A stretch of 38,651 nucleotides of DNA, taken from assembly GCA_015228785.1 (NCBI GenBank), contig JADGCU010000013.1, forward strand, positions 1 through 38,651, given 5' to 3'. The translations under genes and the position numbers were made by a program. The notes beneath the pieces are model-generated. The model had not been told where the DNA came from, made no database searches, and was given only the letters and a program-made list of their open reading frames with translations. The stretch is from Candidatus Omnitrophota bacterium. Lineage in GTDB: Bacteria > Omnitrophota > Gorgyraeia > Zapsychrales > Fredricksoniimonadaceae. Positions 17,913 to 27,197 of this stretch are shown one piece after another (the first letter of the stretch is position 1; each line of letters opens with the position of its first letter).

Positions 17913-18395
17913 ATGTTTCGATCTGGTATTGGTTATGATGTTCATCCTCTTGCTAAAGGGCGTAAGCTTATTTTAGGAGGAGTTAAGATCCCCTATAAAT
18001 TGGGGCTATTGGGGCATTCAGATGCTGATGTCTTGTTACATGCGATTGCGGATGCTCTTCTGGGTGCTGTGGGAAAAGGCGATATTGGTGAGCATTTTTC
18101 GAATAAGAGCTCTAAATATAAAGGGATATCAAGTTTGGTGATTCTGGCTCGTGTCCGGCAGATCGTTAAGGCTGCGGGGTTTAAGGTTGTTAATATTGAT
18201 TGTGTCTTGATCGCTGAGGAGCCGAAGATCAATAGATACAAATTAGTCATGAAAGAGAAGATCGCGAGAGCTTTGGGGATAGTTGTTGATCAGGTCAATG
18301 TTAAGGCGACGACGAATGAGGGGCTTGGTTTTGTCGGGCGCAACGAAGGTATGGCGGCTTACGCGACGGCGTTGGTCAGGGCTGTGGAGCATTGA
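17913..18395 (+). CDS. ispF: 2-C-methyl-D-erythritol 2,4-cyclodiphosphate synthase
   Basis: Fifth step of the MEP pathway, forming the cyclic diphosphate. The 160-residue protein has the metal ligands D9 and H11 in YDVHPL, the LGHSDADVLLHAIADALLGA block, GDIGEHF and the KATTNEGLGFVGR segment, all characteristic. ATG at 17913 gives the standard MFRSGIGYDVH start; the open frame extends 54 bases further upstream, but that part is repeat-derived. Confidence 0.96.
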   Translation: MFRSGIGYDVHPLAKGRKLILGGVKIPYKLGLLGHSDADVLLHAIADALLGAVGKGDIGEHFSNKSSKYKGISSLVILARVRQIVKAAGFKVVNIDCVLIAEEPKINRYKLVMKEKIARALGIVVDQVNVKATTNEGLGFVGRNEGMAAYATALVRAVEH

Positions 18396-18410
18396 GGAAG
18401 GGGAGGGTTT

Positions 18411-19085
18411 ATGGTGGAGACAATCTATATCATTTTGGGCTTTTGGCTCATTATATTTATTTTCGGGTGGAATGAGGTCCGCGCGATCCAGGAACGTGAT
18501 CCAGCGGCTAGAAATCCGTTGGAAGTTGTCCTGTTGTATTCGGGGCTTCATGCGATCGTTTTTCATCGGATCGCCCATGTTTTGTGGAAGATGCGTATTC
18601 CGCTTTTGCCGCGTTTTATTTCGCAGATCGTGCGTTTTGTCACGGGGATCGAGATCCATCCTGGCGCTCAGTTGGGGACCGGGATCCTGATCGACCACGG
18701 GATGGGGGTTGTCATTGGTGAGACAGCGGTGATCGGGAATAATGTGACCATGTATCAGGGGGTGACCTTAGGGGGTACTGGCAAGGAAACAGGCAAGCGT
18801 CATCCGACGCTGGGGAGCAATATTGTTGTGGGGGCAGGAGCGAAGATCCTGGGGAATATTACCATTGGCGATAATTCTTATATTGGGGCGAATGCTGTCG
18901 TTCTGGCGAGCGTTCCGCCGAATGCAACGGTGGTGGGTGTGCCAGGACATGTGACCAAGCAGGATGGAGAGAAGATCGATAAGAAACTCGCCCACGCTCA
19001 GATTCTGGACCCTGTTATGCAGGATATTGATGAGTTAGCAGGCCGCATCGACGCCCTTGAAAAATGCCACAAAGAGAATAAGTAG
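18411..19085 (+). CDS. cysE: Serine O-acetyltransferase with an N-terminal membrane helix
   Basis: Makes O-acetylserine for cysteine synthesis. After [12 protein letters not shown] the protein matches short bacterial Cys[43 protein letters not shown] and left-handed beta-helix hexapeptide repeats. Unlike the soluble Bacillus enzyme, residues about 4-20 ([15 protein letters not shown]) form a very hydrophobic segment. AGGGGAGGG just upstream of ATG 18411 supports this start, so the segment appears genuine and may tether the enzyme to the membrane. The neighbour cysS uses cysteine, and the pair is also adjacent in Bacillus. Confidence 0.92.
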   Translation: MVETIYIILGFWLIIFIFGWNEVRAIQERDPAARNPLEVVLLYSGLHAIVFHRIAHVLWKMRIPLLPRFISQIVRFVTGIEIHPGAQLGTGILIDHGMGVVIGETAVIGNNVTMYQGVTLGGTGKETGKRHPTLGSNIVVGAGAKILGNITIGDNSYIGANAVVLASVPPNATVVGVPGHVTKQDGEKIDKKLAHAQILDPVMQDIDELAGRIDALEKCHKENK

Positions 19086-19090
19086 AGAGT

Positions 19091-20488
19091 ATGGAGCTGT
19101 ACAATTCCCTCACTAGAGAGCGCGAACATCTTTCCATGGCCCCGGGGCGTATTAATATGTATTCCTGCGGGGTCACGGTTTATGACAAGTGCCATATTGG
19201 CCATGCCCGTTCGCTTTATACTTTTGATGCGCTTGTTACATATATGCGTTATCGGGGGTATGAGGTCAAATTTGTTCGCAATATTACTGATGTTGACGAT
19301 AAGATTATTGCTAAGGCGGCTCAGACGGGAAAGACCTTTGATGAGGTCGTTCGTGAGAATATTGAGTTGTATTACAAGGATATGGCAGATCTGGGTGTTG
19401 CGAAGGCTGATGTGGAACCTCGTGCGACGGAAAATATTCCTTTGATGATCGCGCATATTGAAGGGTTAATGGCTAAGGGGCATGCCTACGCATCAGATGG
19501 TGATGTTTATTTTCGCGTTCGTTCTTTTCCAGAGTACGGCAAGCTTTCAGGGCAGAGCATTGACAAGATGCTGGATGGGGTTCGCATAGAGACGGGTGAT
19601 AAGAAAGAAGATGCGCTAGATTTTGCCCTCTGGAAGAAAGCCAAGCCCGGAGAGCCTGCTTGGCCAAGTCCGTGGGGCGGGGGACGTCCGGGCTGGCATA
19701 TCGAATGTTCCTGTATGAGCATTAAACATTTGGGGACTGAGACCCTTGATATTCATGCCGGCGGACGTGACCTGGTTTTTCCGCACCATGAAAATGAGAT
19801 TGCCCAGTCTGAGGCGTTGACAGGAAAGCCGTTTTCTAAGATGTGGATCCATCACGGGCTTCTTACGATCAACGGGCAGAAGATGGCCAAGTCTCTTGGG
19901 AATTTCATCACTGTTCAAGATGCGCTCAAAAAACATTCTGTCGGGGCTTTAAAGTTGTTTTTTCTGTCGACTCACTATGCCAGTTCCATTGATTATACGG
20001 AAGAAAAGCTTTTGGATATGGAAAAGGGTATCGCTAAATTTAAGGTTCTGGTGAAGCGCGCGCAAGATGTTGGAGAGGATAAGTTAGGCGTAGTGTTGGA
20101 GGATGTTGAATTTCTTGTCGAAGCCAAGGAGAAGATCCTTTTGGCGCTTGATACGGATTTTAATACAGCGAGTGCGGTGGGGCATCTTTTTGAGTTGGTG
20201 ACAGCGGCCAATCGATTCATGGATGATGGCAAGCAGAATGCCTATTTTGAAGGCAGTGTTCATCAGGTCATTAAGTTTTTGCGCGAGATGGTGGTTTCAG
20301 TCTTTGGCATTTCATGTGATGAGGTTCAGACAGGACTTTCTTCAGAGGAAGAGGCGCTTTTACAGGAGCGCATCGAGGCGCGCAAGACCAAGAATTGGAA
20401 GCGGTCGGATGAGTTGCGCGATGTGTTAAAGGCCCGTGGCATTATTGTTGAGGATGGAAAGGCTAGTCAGACGTGGAGAAGAGGTTAA
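19091..20488 (+). CDS. cysS: Cysteinyl-tRNA synthetase
   Basis: Charges tRNA-Cys. The 465-residue class I enzyme has the CGVTVYDKCHIGHARS signature (C26 zinc ligand, HIGH at 35-38), the GWHIECS zinc-site segment, HHENEIAQSEA and the KMSKS motif as KMAKS (264-268). The length is typical. It begins five bases after cysE. Confidence 0.97.
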   Translation: MELYNSLTREREHLSMAPGRINMYSCGVTVYDKCHIGHARSLYTFDALVTYMRYRGYEVKFVRNITDVDDKIIAKAAQTGKTFDEVVRENIELYYKDMADLGVAKADVEPRATENIPLMIAHIEGLMAKGHAYASDGDVYFRVRSFPEYGKLSGQSIDKMLDGVRIETGDKKEDALDFALWKKAKPGEPAWPSPWGGGRPGWHIECSCMSIKHLGTETLDIHAGGRDLVFPHHENEIAQSEALTGKPFSKMWIHHGLLTINGQKMAKSLGNFITVQDALKKHSVGALKLFFLSTHYASSIDYTEEKLLDMEKGIAKFKVLVKRAQDVGEDKLGVVLEDVEFLVEAKEKILLALDTDFNTASAVGHLFELVTAANRFMDDGKQNAYFEGSVHQVIKFLREMVVSVFGISCDEVQTGLSSEEEALLQERIEARKTKNWKRSDELRDVLKARGIIVEDGKASQTWRRG

Positions 20489-20570
20489 TGAAAGAAGGGC
20501 ATGGAAGATAGTACGTATTTATTTAAATCACGACTGGCTTGAACAGGCGTAGGAGTGGAGAGTAAAGAGT

Positions 20571-21191
20571 ATGGTTAAGGGGAAATTTATTACATTCGAG
20601 GGGTCTGAAGGTTGCGGGAAAAGCACGCAGTCGAAGATGCTCCTCGATTATTTACAGAAGAAGAAATTGCCGGCTAAGCTCTTTCGGGAGCCGGGTGGGG
20701 TTGTGATCAGTGAGAAGATCCGCGCTATTCTTTTAGATAAGGCGAACACGGTCATGAATAAAGAATGTGAAACGCTTTTGTACATGGCGGCACGCGCACA
20801 GTTGGTGGAGGAAGTGGTTATTCCGGAACTTAAGGCGGGTACGATTCTTTTGTGTGATCGGTTTTTGGATTCGACGATTGCCTATCAAGGCTACGGGTGC
20901 GGGGTGGATATTAAGACGATTTCATCCATGGGTAATTTTGCGACTAAAGGCCTTAAGCCGGATCTCACATTCTTTTTGGATCTTGATACGGAGGAGGGCT
21001 TGCGCCGTCGGGGAAGTGAGCGGGATCGTATTGAGCTAAGATCTCTCGAATATCATAATCGAGTGCGTAGCGGTTATCGTGAGATCGCCAGTCACGATCC
21101 TCAGCGGGTGATTATGATCGATGGTTCAAAGTCCAAGGAAGAGATTTTTCAGATCGTGAAAGACGCTCTAGAGAAATTACTTAAACAATAA
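20571..21191 (+). CDS. tmk: Thymidylate kinase
   Basis: Phosphorylates dTMP to dTDP. The P-loop GSEGCGKST is at 11-19, the DR motif appears in CDRFLDSTIAYQGYG, and the lid region RRRGSERDR follows. At 206 residues it is the standard size. GGAGTGGAGAG precedes the ATG. It opens a tmk-holB-ricT-metG run whose order recalls the Bacillus tmk to metS region. Confidence 0.96.
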   Translation: MVKGKFITFEGSEGCGKSTQSKMLLDYLQKKKLPAKLFREPGGVVISEKIRAILLDKANTVMNKECETLLYMAARAQLVEEVVIPELKAGTILLCDRFLDSTIAYQGYGCGVDIKTISSMGNFATKGLKPDLTFFLDLDTEEGLRRRGSERDRIELRSLEYHNRVRSGYREIASHDPQRVIMIDGSKSKEEIFQIVKDALEKLLKQ

Positions 21192-21221
21192 AGGTCGGTT
21201 GTTTGACCTATTGGCCTTTTC

Positions 21222-22178
21222 ATGAAGCCTCCTATCATTGATACGATTCATTCTGATATTCTTGAGCGGTTTGTTACGCTGATCAAAAATGGTCGGTTGG
21301 CTCATGCCTACTTTTTCACTGGGCCCCAGGGGATAGGCAAGGTGTCAACAGCCCTGGCTTTGGCCAAGCTTGTGAATTGTGAGGATATGGGCGCTCGGGA
21401 GTGTCACTGCCCCTCTTGTCTTAAGATTGATAATGGTAATCATGCGGATGTTGTTGTGATCGAGCATGAAGAAGATAAGACCGTGATCTCGGCTGATCAG
21501 ATCCGGGCGCTTATTGGGCGCTTGGAGCTGAAATCCCTGGAAGGGAAGTATAAGGTCGTGATCTTGAAAGATGCGGATGAGCTCTCGCCTGAGGCTGCCA
21601 ATATCTTTTTGAAGACTCTGGAGGAGCCGTCTTCGGATACGCTATTGATCCTGACCTCGGCGGCGCCAGGGCGGTTCTTGCGCACGATCACCTCCCGTTG
21701 TCACGAGGTGCGGTTCTTTCCTTTGTCCAACGACAGTCTTGCCACGCGGCTTAGAAATGAGTATGATATCTCCTCGGTTGACGCCGATATCCTGGCGAAG
21801 TTTGCCGCTGGGAGTCCGGGAAAGGCTGCTGAGATCCAGACAAGCCTCATGGAGGAGAAGAACGTTATCCTTAATGAGTTTGTCTTTGCGCCGGCCAATG
21901 AGGCGATACTAAAGAAATATGCTTCCGATAAGGATTTGGCGCGTGAATTGTGCGGGGTTTTGTTGACGTTCTTTCGTGATGTTTGGTTGTGGAAGAGCGG
22001 GGTTGGGGAAGAGGCTCTTTTTAATCGGGATCGCTTGGTTGATGTGAGGCGCTTGGCATCCAAATATGATCTTTCGGATATTGAGCATATTGTGGATCAA
22101 GTGGTGATGGCGCGGCGGGCCGCGGATGAGAATTTTAATGTCAAGATAGCGCTCACTGTATTGAAAGAAATGATATAG
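21222..22178 (+). CDS. holB: DNA polymerase III delta' subunit
   Basis: Clamp-loader subunit. The 318-residue AAA+ protein begins with the family phrase RLAHAYFFTGPQGIGK (Walker A 34-40), a zinc module with C53, C61, C63 and C66, the ISADQIR segment, then LKDADELSPEAANIFLKTLEEP and TSRCHEVRF. The conserved TSRC corresponds to the SRC motif of clamp-loader subunits. It lacks the length expected of DnaX (gamma/tau). Confidence 0.93.
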   Translation: MKPPIIDTIHSDILERFVTLIKNGRLAHAYFFTGPQGIGKVSTALALAKLVNCEDMGARECHCPSCLKIDNGNHADVVVIEHEEDKTVISADQIRALIGRLELKSLEGKYKVVILKDADELSPEAANIFLKTLEEPSSDTLLILTSAAPGRFLRTITSRCHEVRFFPLSNDSLATRLRNEYDISSVDADILAKFAAGSPGKAAEIQTSLMEEKNVILNEFVFAPANEAILKKYASDKDLARELCGVLLTFFRDVWLWKSGVGEEALFNRDRLVDVRRLASKYDLSDIEHIVDQVVMARRAADENFNVKIALTVLKEMI

Positions 22179-22220
22179 GAATGAAAGTTTAGATTTCTAG
22201 ACTTATTACAAAGGAGTTTC

Positions 22221-23021
22221 ATGCCTAAGTTAATTCAGGTTCAAGTCGGAGAATATCGCTCTACGATCTATGCGGATGCCCATGGCGGGGAATATAAGCG
22301 AGGCGATCATGTGATTGTGGAGGTAGATCGTTCCTCAGAATTTGGATGCGTGGTTTCAGATACGCTCTCGAAGGCTGATCAGGAGCGCCCGCCGGCTCCT
22401 CAGGGGAAGATCTTACGTAAATTGACAGATGGGGACCTTCGTCAGATTGATAACAACCGGATGAAGGCGCGTGATGCGCTTCATGTCTGCATCTCGAAAG
22501 TCAATGAGCAGAATCTGGATATGAAGGTGTTGACGACTGAGTATTCGTTTGATTCGACGAAGATCTTGTTTTATTTTACAGCGGAAGGCCGTGTGGATTT
22601 TCGCAATCTTGTTAAAGAGTTGGCCAAAGTGTTTCGTGTCAGGATCGAACTTAAACAGATCGGCGTGCGGGATCGGGCGAAGATGATCAAGGGTTATGGT
22701 GTCTGCGGGCAAGAACTTTGTTGCGCTAACTTCATTAAAGATTTCGGGCAATTGTCGATCAAGATGGCTAAGGAGCAGGCTTTGCCCTTGAATCCTTCGA
22801 AGATCTCGGGGGTGTGTGGGCGTATCAAGTGTTGTATGGCGTATGAATACAATGTTTATAAGGAATTGAACAAGGGTCTTCCCAAGATGGGCGCTAAGAT
22901 CCAGATCCCTGAGGGGCGAGGCAAGGTTATTAACCTGGATATTCTTAAGCGTTTGGTCTATGTGGATGTGGGGGAGGGCAAGATCGTGAAAGTCACGATG
23001 CCCAAGGAAGAGACAAAATAG
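22221..23021 (+). CDS. ricT: RicT/YaaT family protein (PSP1 domain)
   Basis: The 266-residue protein matches the PSP1 family, including Bacillus RicT (YaaT), which forms a Fe-S-containing complex with RicA and RicF that affects RNase Y activity and development. Two cysteine clusters are clear: CGQELCC (C162, C167, C168) and CGRIKCC (C199, C204, C205). GVRDRAKMIKGYG and the C-terminal VDVGEGKIVKV segment also fit. ricA and ricF homologues are not in this window, so its partners here are unknown. The gene lies between holB and metG, as in Bacillus where yaaT follows holB. Confidence 0.9.
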   Translation: MPKLIQVQVGEYRSTIYADAHGGEYKRGDHVIVEVDRSSEFGCVVSDTLSKADQERPPAPQGKILRKLTDGDLRQIDNNRMKARDALHVCISKVNEQNLDMKVLTTEYSFDSTKILFYFTAEGRVDFRNLVKELAKVFRVRIELKQIGVRDRAKMIKGYGVCGQELCCANFIKDFGQLSIKMAKEQALPLNPSKISGVCGRIKCCMAYEYNVYKELNKGLPKMGAKIQIPEGRGKVINLDILKRLVYVDVGEGKIVKVTMPKEETK

Positions 23022-23058
23022 GCCGGGACATTTCAGGCCAGTATTTTTCGTAAGACAT

Positions 23059-24564
23059 ATGAAGAATAAATTCTACGTTACAACTCCCATTTATTACGTC
23101 AATGACGCGCCGCATATTGGCCATGCCTATACGACGATCCTGGCGGATGTCTTGACGAGGTTTCATCGGGCATTGGGAGATGATTCCTTCTTTTTGACAG
23201 GATTGGATGAGCATGGGCAAAAGGTCCAGCAGGCGGCTGAAAAGCGCGGCCTTTCGCCTAAGGCTCACTGTGATGAATTGGCCCCGCGTTTTTCTGAACT
23301 CTGGAAGACGTTGGGCATTTCTAATGATGATTTTATCCGCACGACCGAATCTCGTCATATTCAAGTGGTTCAGGCTATTTTGCAGAAGGTTTATGATAAG
23401 GGTGATATTTATCAGAAAGAGTACGAAGGTATTTATTCAGTAGCCGAGGAGCGCTTTATCACGGAGAAGGAAGCGGAGTCAGGACAGTTCCGTGAGGTCA
23501 AAGTTATCAAAGAAAAGAATTATTTCTTCAAGATGAGCAGTTATCAGGATCGGCTTATTCGTTATATTGAGGAACATCCTGGTTTTATCCGGCCCGATCA
23601 TAGAAAGAACGAGATGCTGGGATTCTTGCGTCAGCCTCTGGGGGATCTGTGCATTTCTCGTCCCAAGGCGCGTCTCTCATGGGGCATTGAAATTCCTTTT
23701 GATAAGGATTATGTGACCTATGTCTGGTTTGATGCGCTCATTAATTATATTTCTGCGATCGGTTATCTTTCGGATGAGGTGAAGTTTAAGCGCTTGTGGC
23801 CTGGGACGCATCTGATTGGTAAAGATATTTTGACCACGCATTCGATCTACTGGACGACTATGCTTTTTTCCTTGGACCTTCCATTGCCGGATACGATCTT
23901 TGCGCATGGCTGGTGGTTGATGGGGGAAAGCAAGATGTCAAAATCTTTAGGGAATGTTGTGAAACCTTTGGACTTGATCGAGCGACATGGGGTAGATGCG
24001 GTCCGGTATTATCTTATGAGTGAAATGACGTTGGGGGCTGATGCGAATTTTACGCCTGAGAATTTCATTAAGCGCTATAACAGTGATCTGGCCAATGATT
24101 TTGGGAATCTTCTTAACCGTGTTTCAGGATTGATCGGAAAGAACCATGGCGGGATTATTCCGGAATTGGGGATTCCTACGCTGGCTGATGAAGAAGTGGC
24201 AGGCGCAGGTCGCGCGTTAGGTCCGAAGGTTGAAGCGTTGATTCGCGAGTATAAAGTAGACGAGGCGATCAATGAAGTGATGAATCTGATTCGTCAGGTC
24301 AATAAGTATATGGAAGCTCAGGCGCCGTGGAAATTGGCTAAGACGGATCTGCCGGCCGCTGGGAGGGTGCTGTATATCGCAACCGAGGCCTTGCGCTTGA
24401 GCGCCGTATTTTTGAAATCTGTGATGCCGACGAAGACTGTTCAAGTTCTGGAGATCCTGGGCGCTTTGGATTCAGGTTCTTTCTGGGGGGAATTGAAGCC
24501 CGGCGTTAAACTCCCGTCTTTCCCGCCTCTTTTTCCGCGCATTGAGATCGACAAACAAAGTTGA
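23059..24564 (+). CDS. metG: Methionyl-tRNA synthetase lacking zinc-knuckle cysteines
   Basis: Charges tRNA-Met. Class I features: TPIYYVNDAPHIGHAYTT with HIGH at 19-22, DEHGQKVQQAA, YVWFDALINYISAIGY and KMSKS at 292-296. The connective region normally containing zinc-binding cysteines reads YEGIYSVAEERFITEKE, with Ser and Ala where cysteines usually stand, and no CxxC follows, so the zinc site appears lost. The 501 residues end after the anticodon-binding domain, so the C-terminal EMAP/tRNA-binding domain is absent. The 3' end abuts the next gene. Confidence 0.96.
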   Translation: MKNKFYVTTPIYYVNDAPHIGHAYTTILADVLTRFHRALGDDSFFLTGLDEHGQKVQQAAEKRGLSPKAHCDELAPRFSELWKTLGISNDDFIRTTESRHIQVVQAILQKVYDKGDIYQKEYEGIYSVAEERFITEKEAESGQFREVKVIKEKNYFFKMSSYQDRLIRYIEEHPGFIRPDHRKNEMLGFLRQPLGDLCISRPKARLSWGIEIPFDKDYVTYVWFDALINYISAIGYLSDEVKFKRLWPGTHLIGKDILTTHSIYWTTMLFSLDLPLPDTIFAHGWWLMGESKMSKSLGNVVKPLDLIERHGVDAVRYYLMSEMTLGADANFTPENFIKRYNSDLANDFGNLLNRVSGLIGKNHGGIIPELGIPTLADEEVAGAGRALGPKVEALIREYKVDEAINEVMNLIRQVNKYMEAQAPWKLAKTDLPAAGRVLYIATEALRLSAVFLKSVMPTKTVQVLEILGALDSGSFWGELKPGVKLPSFPPLFPRIEIDKQS

Positions 24565-24572
24565 TTTATGCG

Positions 24573-26093
24573 ATGATTCAAATATTCCCCAAAACATATC
24601 GGGCCTCTCCTCATATATTTCTGGCATGGTTTTTGATGATGCTGGGGATTCTTTTCCGTGCGCAGCAGTTTTTTCTCAATCGGTCTTTGTGGGGGGATGA
24701 GGCTTCCCTTGCGCTTAACATCATGGAGCGGTCGTTTGTCGACCTTTTGAAACCATTGGATTATGCGCAGGGAGGGCCTTTGGGATTTCTGATGGTTGAA
24801 AAGGTCCTGGTCAGCCTGTGGGGCAGCAGTGAGTATGTCCTTCGGTTCTTTCCATTTTTGTGTGGCGTATTGTCTGTTTTTTTATTTTATAAAGTTGCTT
24901 TGCGATATATTGCTCCTCGGGCTGTCCCGATCGCTTTGGGATTCTTCTCTTTTTCTGGCTGGTTGACTTATTATTCATCTGAAGCCAAACAATACTCGGG
25001 AGATGTTCTCTTTACGCTAATTCTTCTTTGGGTAGCGGCGAAGATATACGCAGAGGCCTTAAGCGTATCGCGGGTTATTGGCTACGGCTTGGTTGGTGGT
25101 ATTTCGGTATTCTTTTCGCATCCGGCCGTATTTGTGTTAGTCGGGAGCGCTATCAGTTTGGCATTGGATTTCTTATGTCGTAAGGATCGGGAGAAACTGG
25201 GCAAACTTGGTGTGATATGCGGCATATGGTTACTGGGGGGTGGCCTCTGTTTTTGGGCTAGCTATGGCTATTTACTGGGATTGAGGAATAGTCAGTATTT
25301 GGCGGACTTTTGGGATAGAGGTTTTATCCATTTCCCTTTAAATCTGTCTTGGCTTAGGAAATATTTGTTGAGTGTTTTTAGGGACCCTGCGGGGCTTTGT
25401 CCTGAGTGGTTGGGGCTCATAATTTTTGTTGGGGGGGGGATTTCTTTATGGCGTGATAAAAGAGGCTTATTATATGTTTTACTGATTTCTATCGTGGTTA
25501 CGCTGTTTGCTAGCGCAGGGCACATATATCCTTTTGTCACGCGTCTGTTGTTGTTTATGATCCCGATCATTCTTCTTCTAGTCGCAGAGGGGATTGAAAT
25601 GATCGTGTTTCGGGTGCGTCCGTTCTTTCGTATTATCGGAGTTGCGCTTTCTTTGGCCTTATTGCTTTATTCCATGAAAATGGCATGGCCACTAGCTAAG
25701 CCCCCTCATTCTCAGGAAGAAATGAGGCCGGTTGCTGTTTATATCTTTAAGCATAAGCGTCCCGGGGATATGCTTTGTTTGTATTCTAATGCCGGAAGAA
25801 CATATTTATATTATATGAAAAGAGGGTATTTCGATATTGAGGATACTATTCGAGGAAGGCTACCGGTGGCGGGTCGGAAGAGAGATCTTGCCGATTTCGA
25901 CAGATTACGTGGTCATAGAAGGGTATGGGTTCTTTTTGATCAGGCCATGATGTTAAAAGAACGGAAAGAGAACTTGGGGCTGTTAAAGCATTTGGATACA
26001 ATAGGGGTAAGGAAGAGGACTTATAAGGCAGTAGGAGTAGCGGTTTATTTGTATGACTTTTCTTTGCGCAAAGTGGAAGCCCGGTCATTATAG
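24573..26093 (+). CDS. GT-C family membrane glycosyltransferase (PMT/GT39-like)
   Basis: The 506-residue integral membrane protein has about ten hydrophobic helices through residue 370, then a hydrophilic C-terminal domain. Near the N-terminus NRSLWGDEASLALN (WGDEA about 40-44) matches the first-loop acidic motif of GT-C glycosyltransferases that use polyprenyl-phosphate sugars, and SSEAKQYSGD is also typical of the PMT_2 group. The donor and acceptor cannot be told from sequence. The start is uncertain: ATG at 24573 is taken, but an in-frame TTG at 24561 overlaps the metG stop. No good ribosome-binding site is seen. Codon and base use look somewhat more A/T-rich than its neighbours, and the gene has no clear link to metG or mtnA. 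Confidence 0.78.
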   Translation: MIQIFPKTYRASPHIFLAWFLMMLGILFRAQQFFLNRSLWGDEASLALNIMERSFVDLLKPLDYAQGGPLGFLMVEKVLVSLWGSSEYVLRFFPFLCGVLSVFLFYKVALRYIAPRAVPIALGFFSFSGWLTYYSSEAKQYSGDVLFTLILLWVAAKIYAEALSVSRVIGYGLVGGISVFFSHPAVFVLVGSAISLALDFLCRKDREKLGKLGVICGIWLLGGGLCFWASYGYLLGLRNSQYLADFWDRGFIHFPLNLSWLRKYLLSVFRDPAGLCPEWLGLIIFVGGGISLWRDKRGLLYVLLISIVVTLFASAGHIYPFVTRLLLFMIPIILLLVAEGIEMIVFRVRPFFRIIGVALSLALLLYSMKMAWPLAKPPHSQEEMRPVAVYIFKHKRPGDMLCLYSNAGRTYLYYMKRGYFDIEDTIRGRLPVAGRKRDLADFDRLRGHRRVWVLFDQAMMLKERKENLGLLKHLDTIGVRKRTYKAVGVAVYLYDFSLRKVEARSL

Positions 26094-26147
26094 GTATTCT
26101 TGAAACTGCCTGTTTATTAATGATTTCATTTTTAAGGAAGGATATGT

Positions 26148-27197
26148 ATGTCAGTTAAGACTATTTTATGGACTGGCAAAGTGGTTCGTCTTATTGATCA
26201 GACAAGATTACCTAAAAAACTTGTTTATATTGATTGTTGCGAGGTCGAGCCGCTTTGGTGGGCGATCAAGGAGCTCAAGGTCCGTGGGGCGCCCGCTTTG
26301 GGGATTGCGGCTGCGTTTGCCGTTCTTTTGGGCGTTAAGAAGTTTAAAGGTGATGATACGCAACAATTCAGGAGTTATATTCTGAAACTCTGCGATTACA
26401 TTGCGACATCCCGTCCGACAGCGGTGAATTTGTTTAATGCCCTTAACCAGATGCGAGGGCTTGTCCTTAAGAATCCTAAATGTTCTGTGCCCGTTTTGAA
26501 GGCGGTCCTTGAGTCTGAAGCGCTTGCGATTTATGAAGAGGATCGTGCCGTATGCCGGGCTATGGGGAGACATGGAGCGAGGCTTATAAAGAATGGCGGC
26601 ACCTACATGACGGTCTGTAATGCTGGTGCTTTGGCGACCGCGGACTATGGGACAGCGCTTGGTGTTTTTTACGCGGCTAAAGATGTGCGAAAGAAGTTCA
26701 GTGTTTTTTCTCTCGAGACGCGGCCACTTCTACAGGGGGCGAGATTGACGACATGGGAGCTGTTAAGAAACAAGATCGATGTGACGTTGATCTGTGACAA
26801 TATGGCCGCAACGGTCATGAAAAACAGGAAGATCGACGCGATCTTTACGGGTGCGGACCGGATCGCCTCCAATGGGGACGCGGCCAACAAGATTGGAACC
26901 TACATGTTGGCGGTTTTGGCCAAACATCATGGGGTTCCTTTTTATGTGGTAGCGCCTAAGACGACCTTTGATTTGAATATCAAGTCAGGGGTTCAGATTC
27001 CGATCGAAGAGCGCGCTGCTGATGAGGTGCGTCATTTTCATGGAACACAGACCGCCCCTCAAGGTGTTAAAGTTTTTAATCCTGCTTTTGATGTTACTCC
27101 TGCTACGTTGATTACTGGCATTGTGACTGAGTATGGGCTTATTCAAAAACCATATTGTCGCACTATTAACAGGATTCTGAGCATTGGAAGTTCTTAA
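26148..27197 (+). CDS. mtnA: S-methyl-5-thioribose-1-phosphate isomerase
   Basis: Methionine-salvage enzyme converting methylthioribose 1-phosphate to methylthioribulose 1-phosphate. The 349 residues show VRGAPALGIAAAF, the catalytic Cys in CNAGALAT (C157), ETRPLLQGARLTTWEL and the catalytic Asp in GADRIASNGD (D237), separating it from eIF2B subunits and ribose-1,5-bisphosphate isomerase. AAGGAAGG precedes the ATG. No other methionine-salvage gene is present in the window. Confidence 0.95.
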   Translation: MSVKTILWTGKVVRLIDQTRLPKKLVYIDCCEVEPLWWAIKELKVRGAPALGIAAAFAVLLGVKKFKGDDTQQFRSYILKLCDYIATSRPTAVNLFNALNQMRGLVLKNPKCSVPVLKAVLESEALAIYEEDRAVCRAMGRHGARLIKNGGTYMTVCNAGALATADYGTALGVFYAAKDVRKKFSVFSLETRPLLQGARLTTWELLRNKIDVTLICDNMAATVMKNRKIDAIFTGADRIASNGDAANKIGTYMLAVLAKHHGVPFYVVAPKTTFDLNIKSGVQIPIEERAADEVRHFHGTQTAPQGVKVFNPAFDVTPATLITGIVTEYGLIQKPYCRTINRILSIGSS

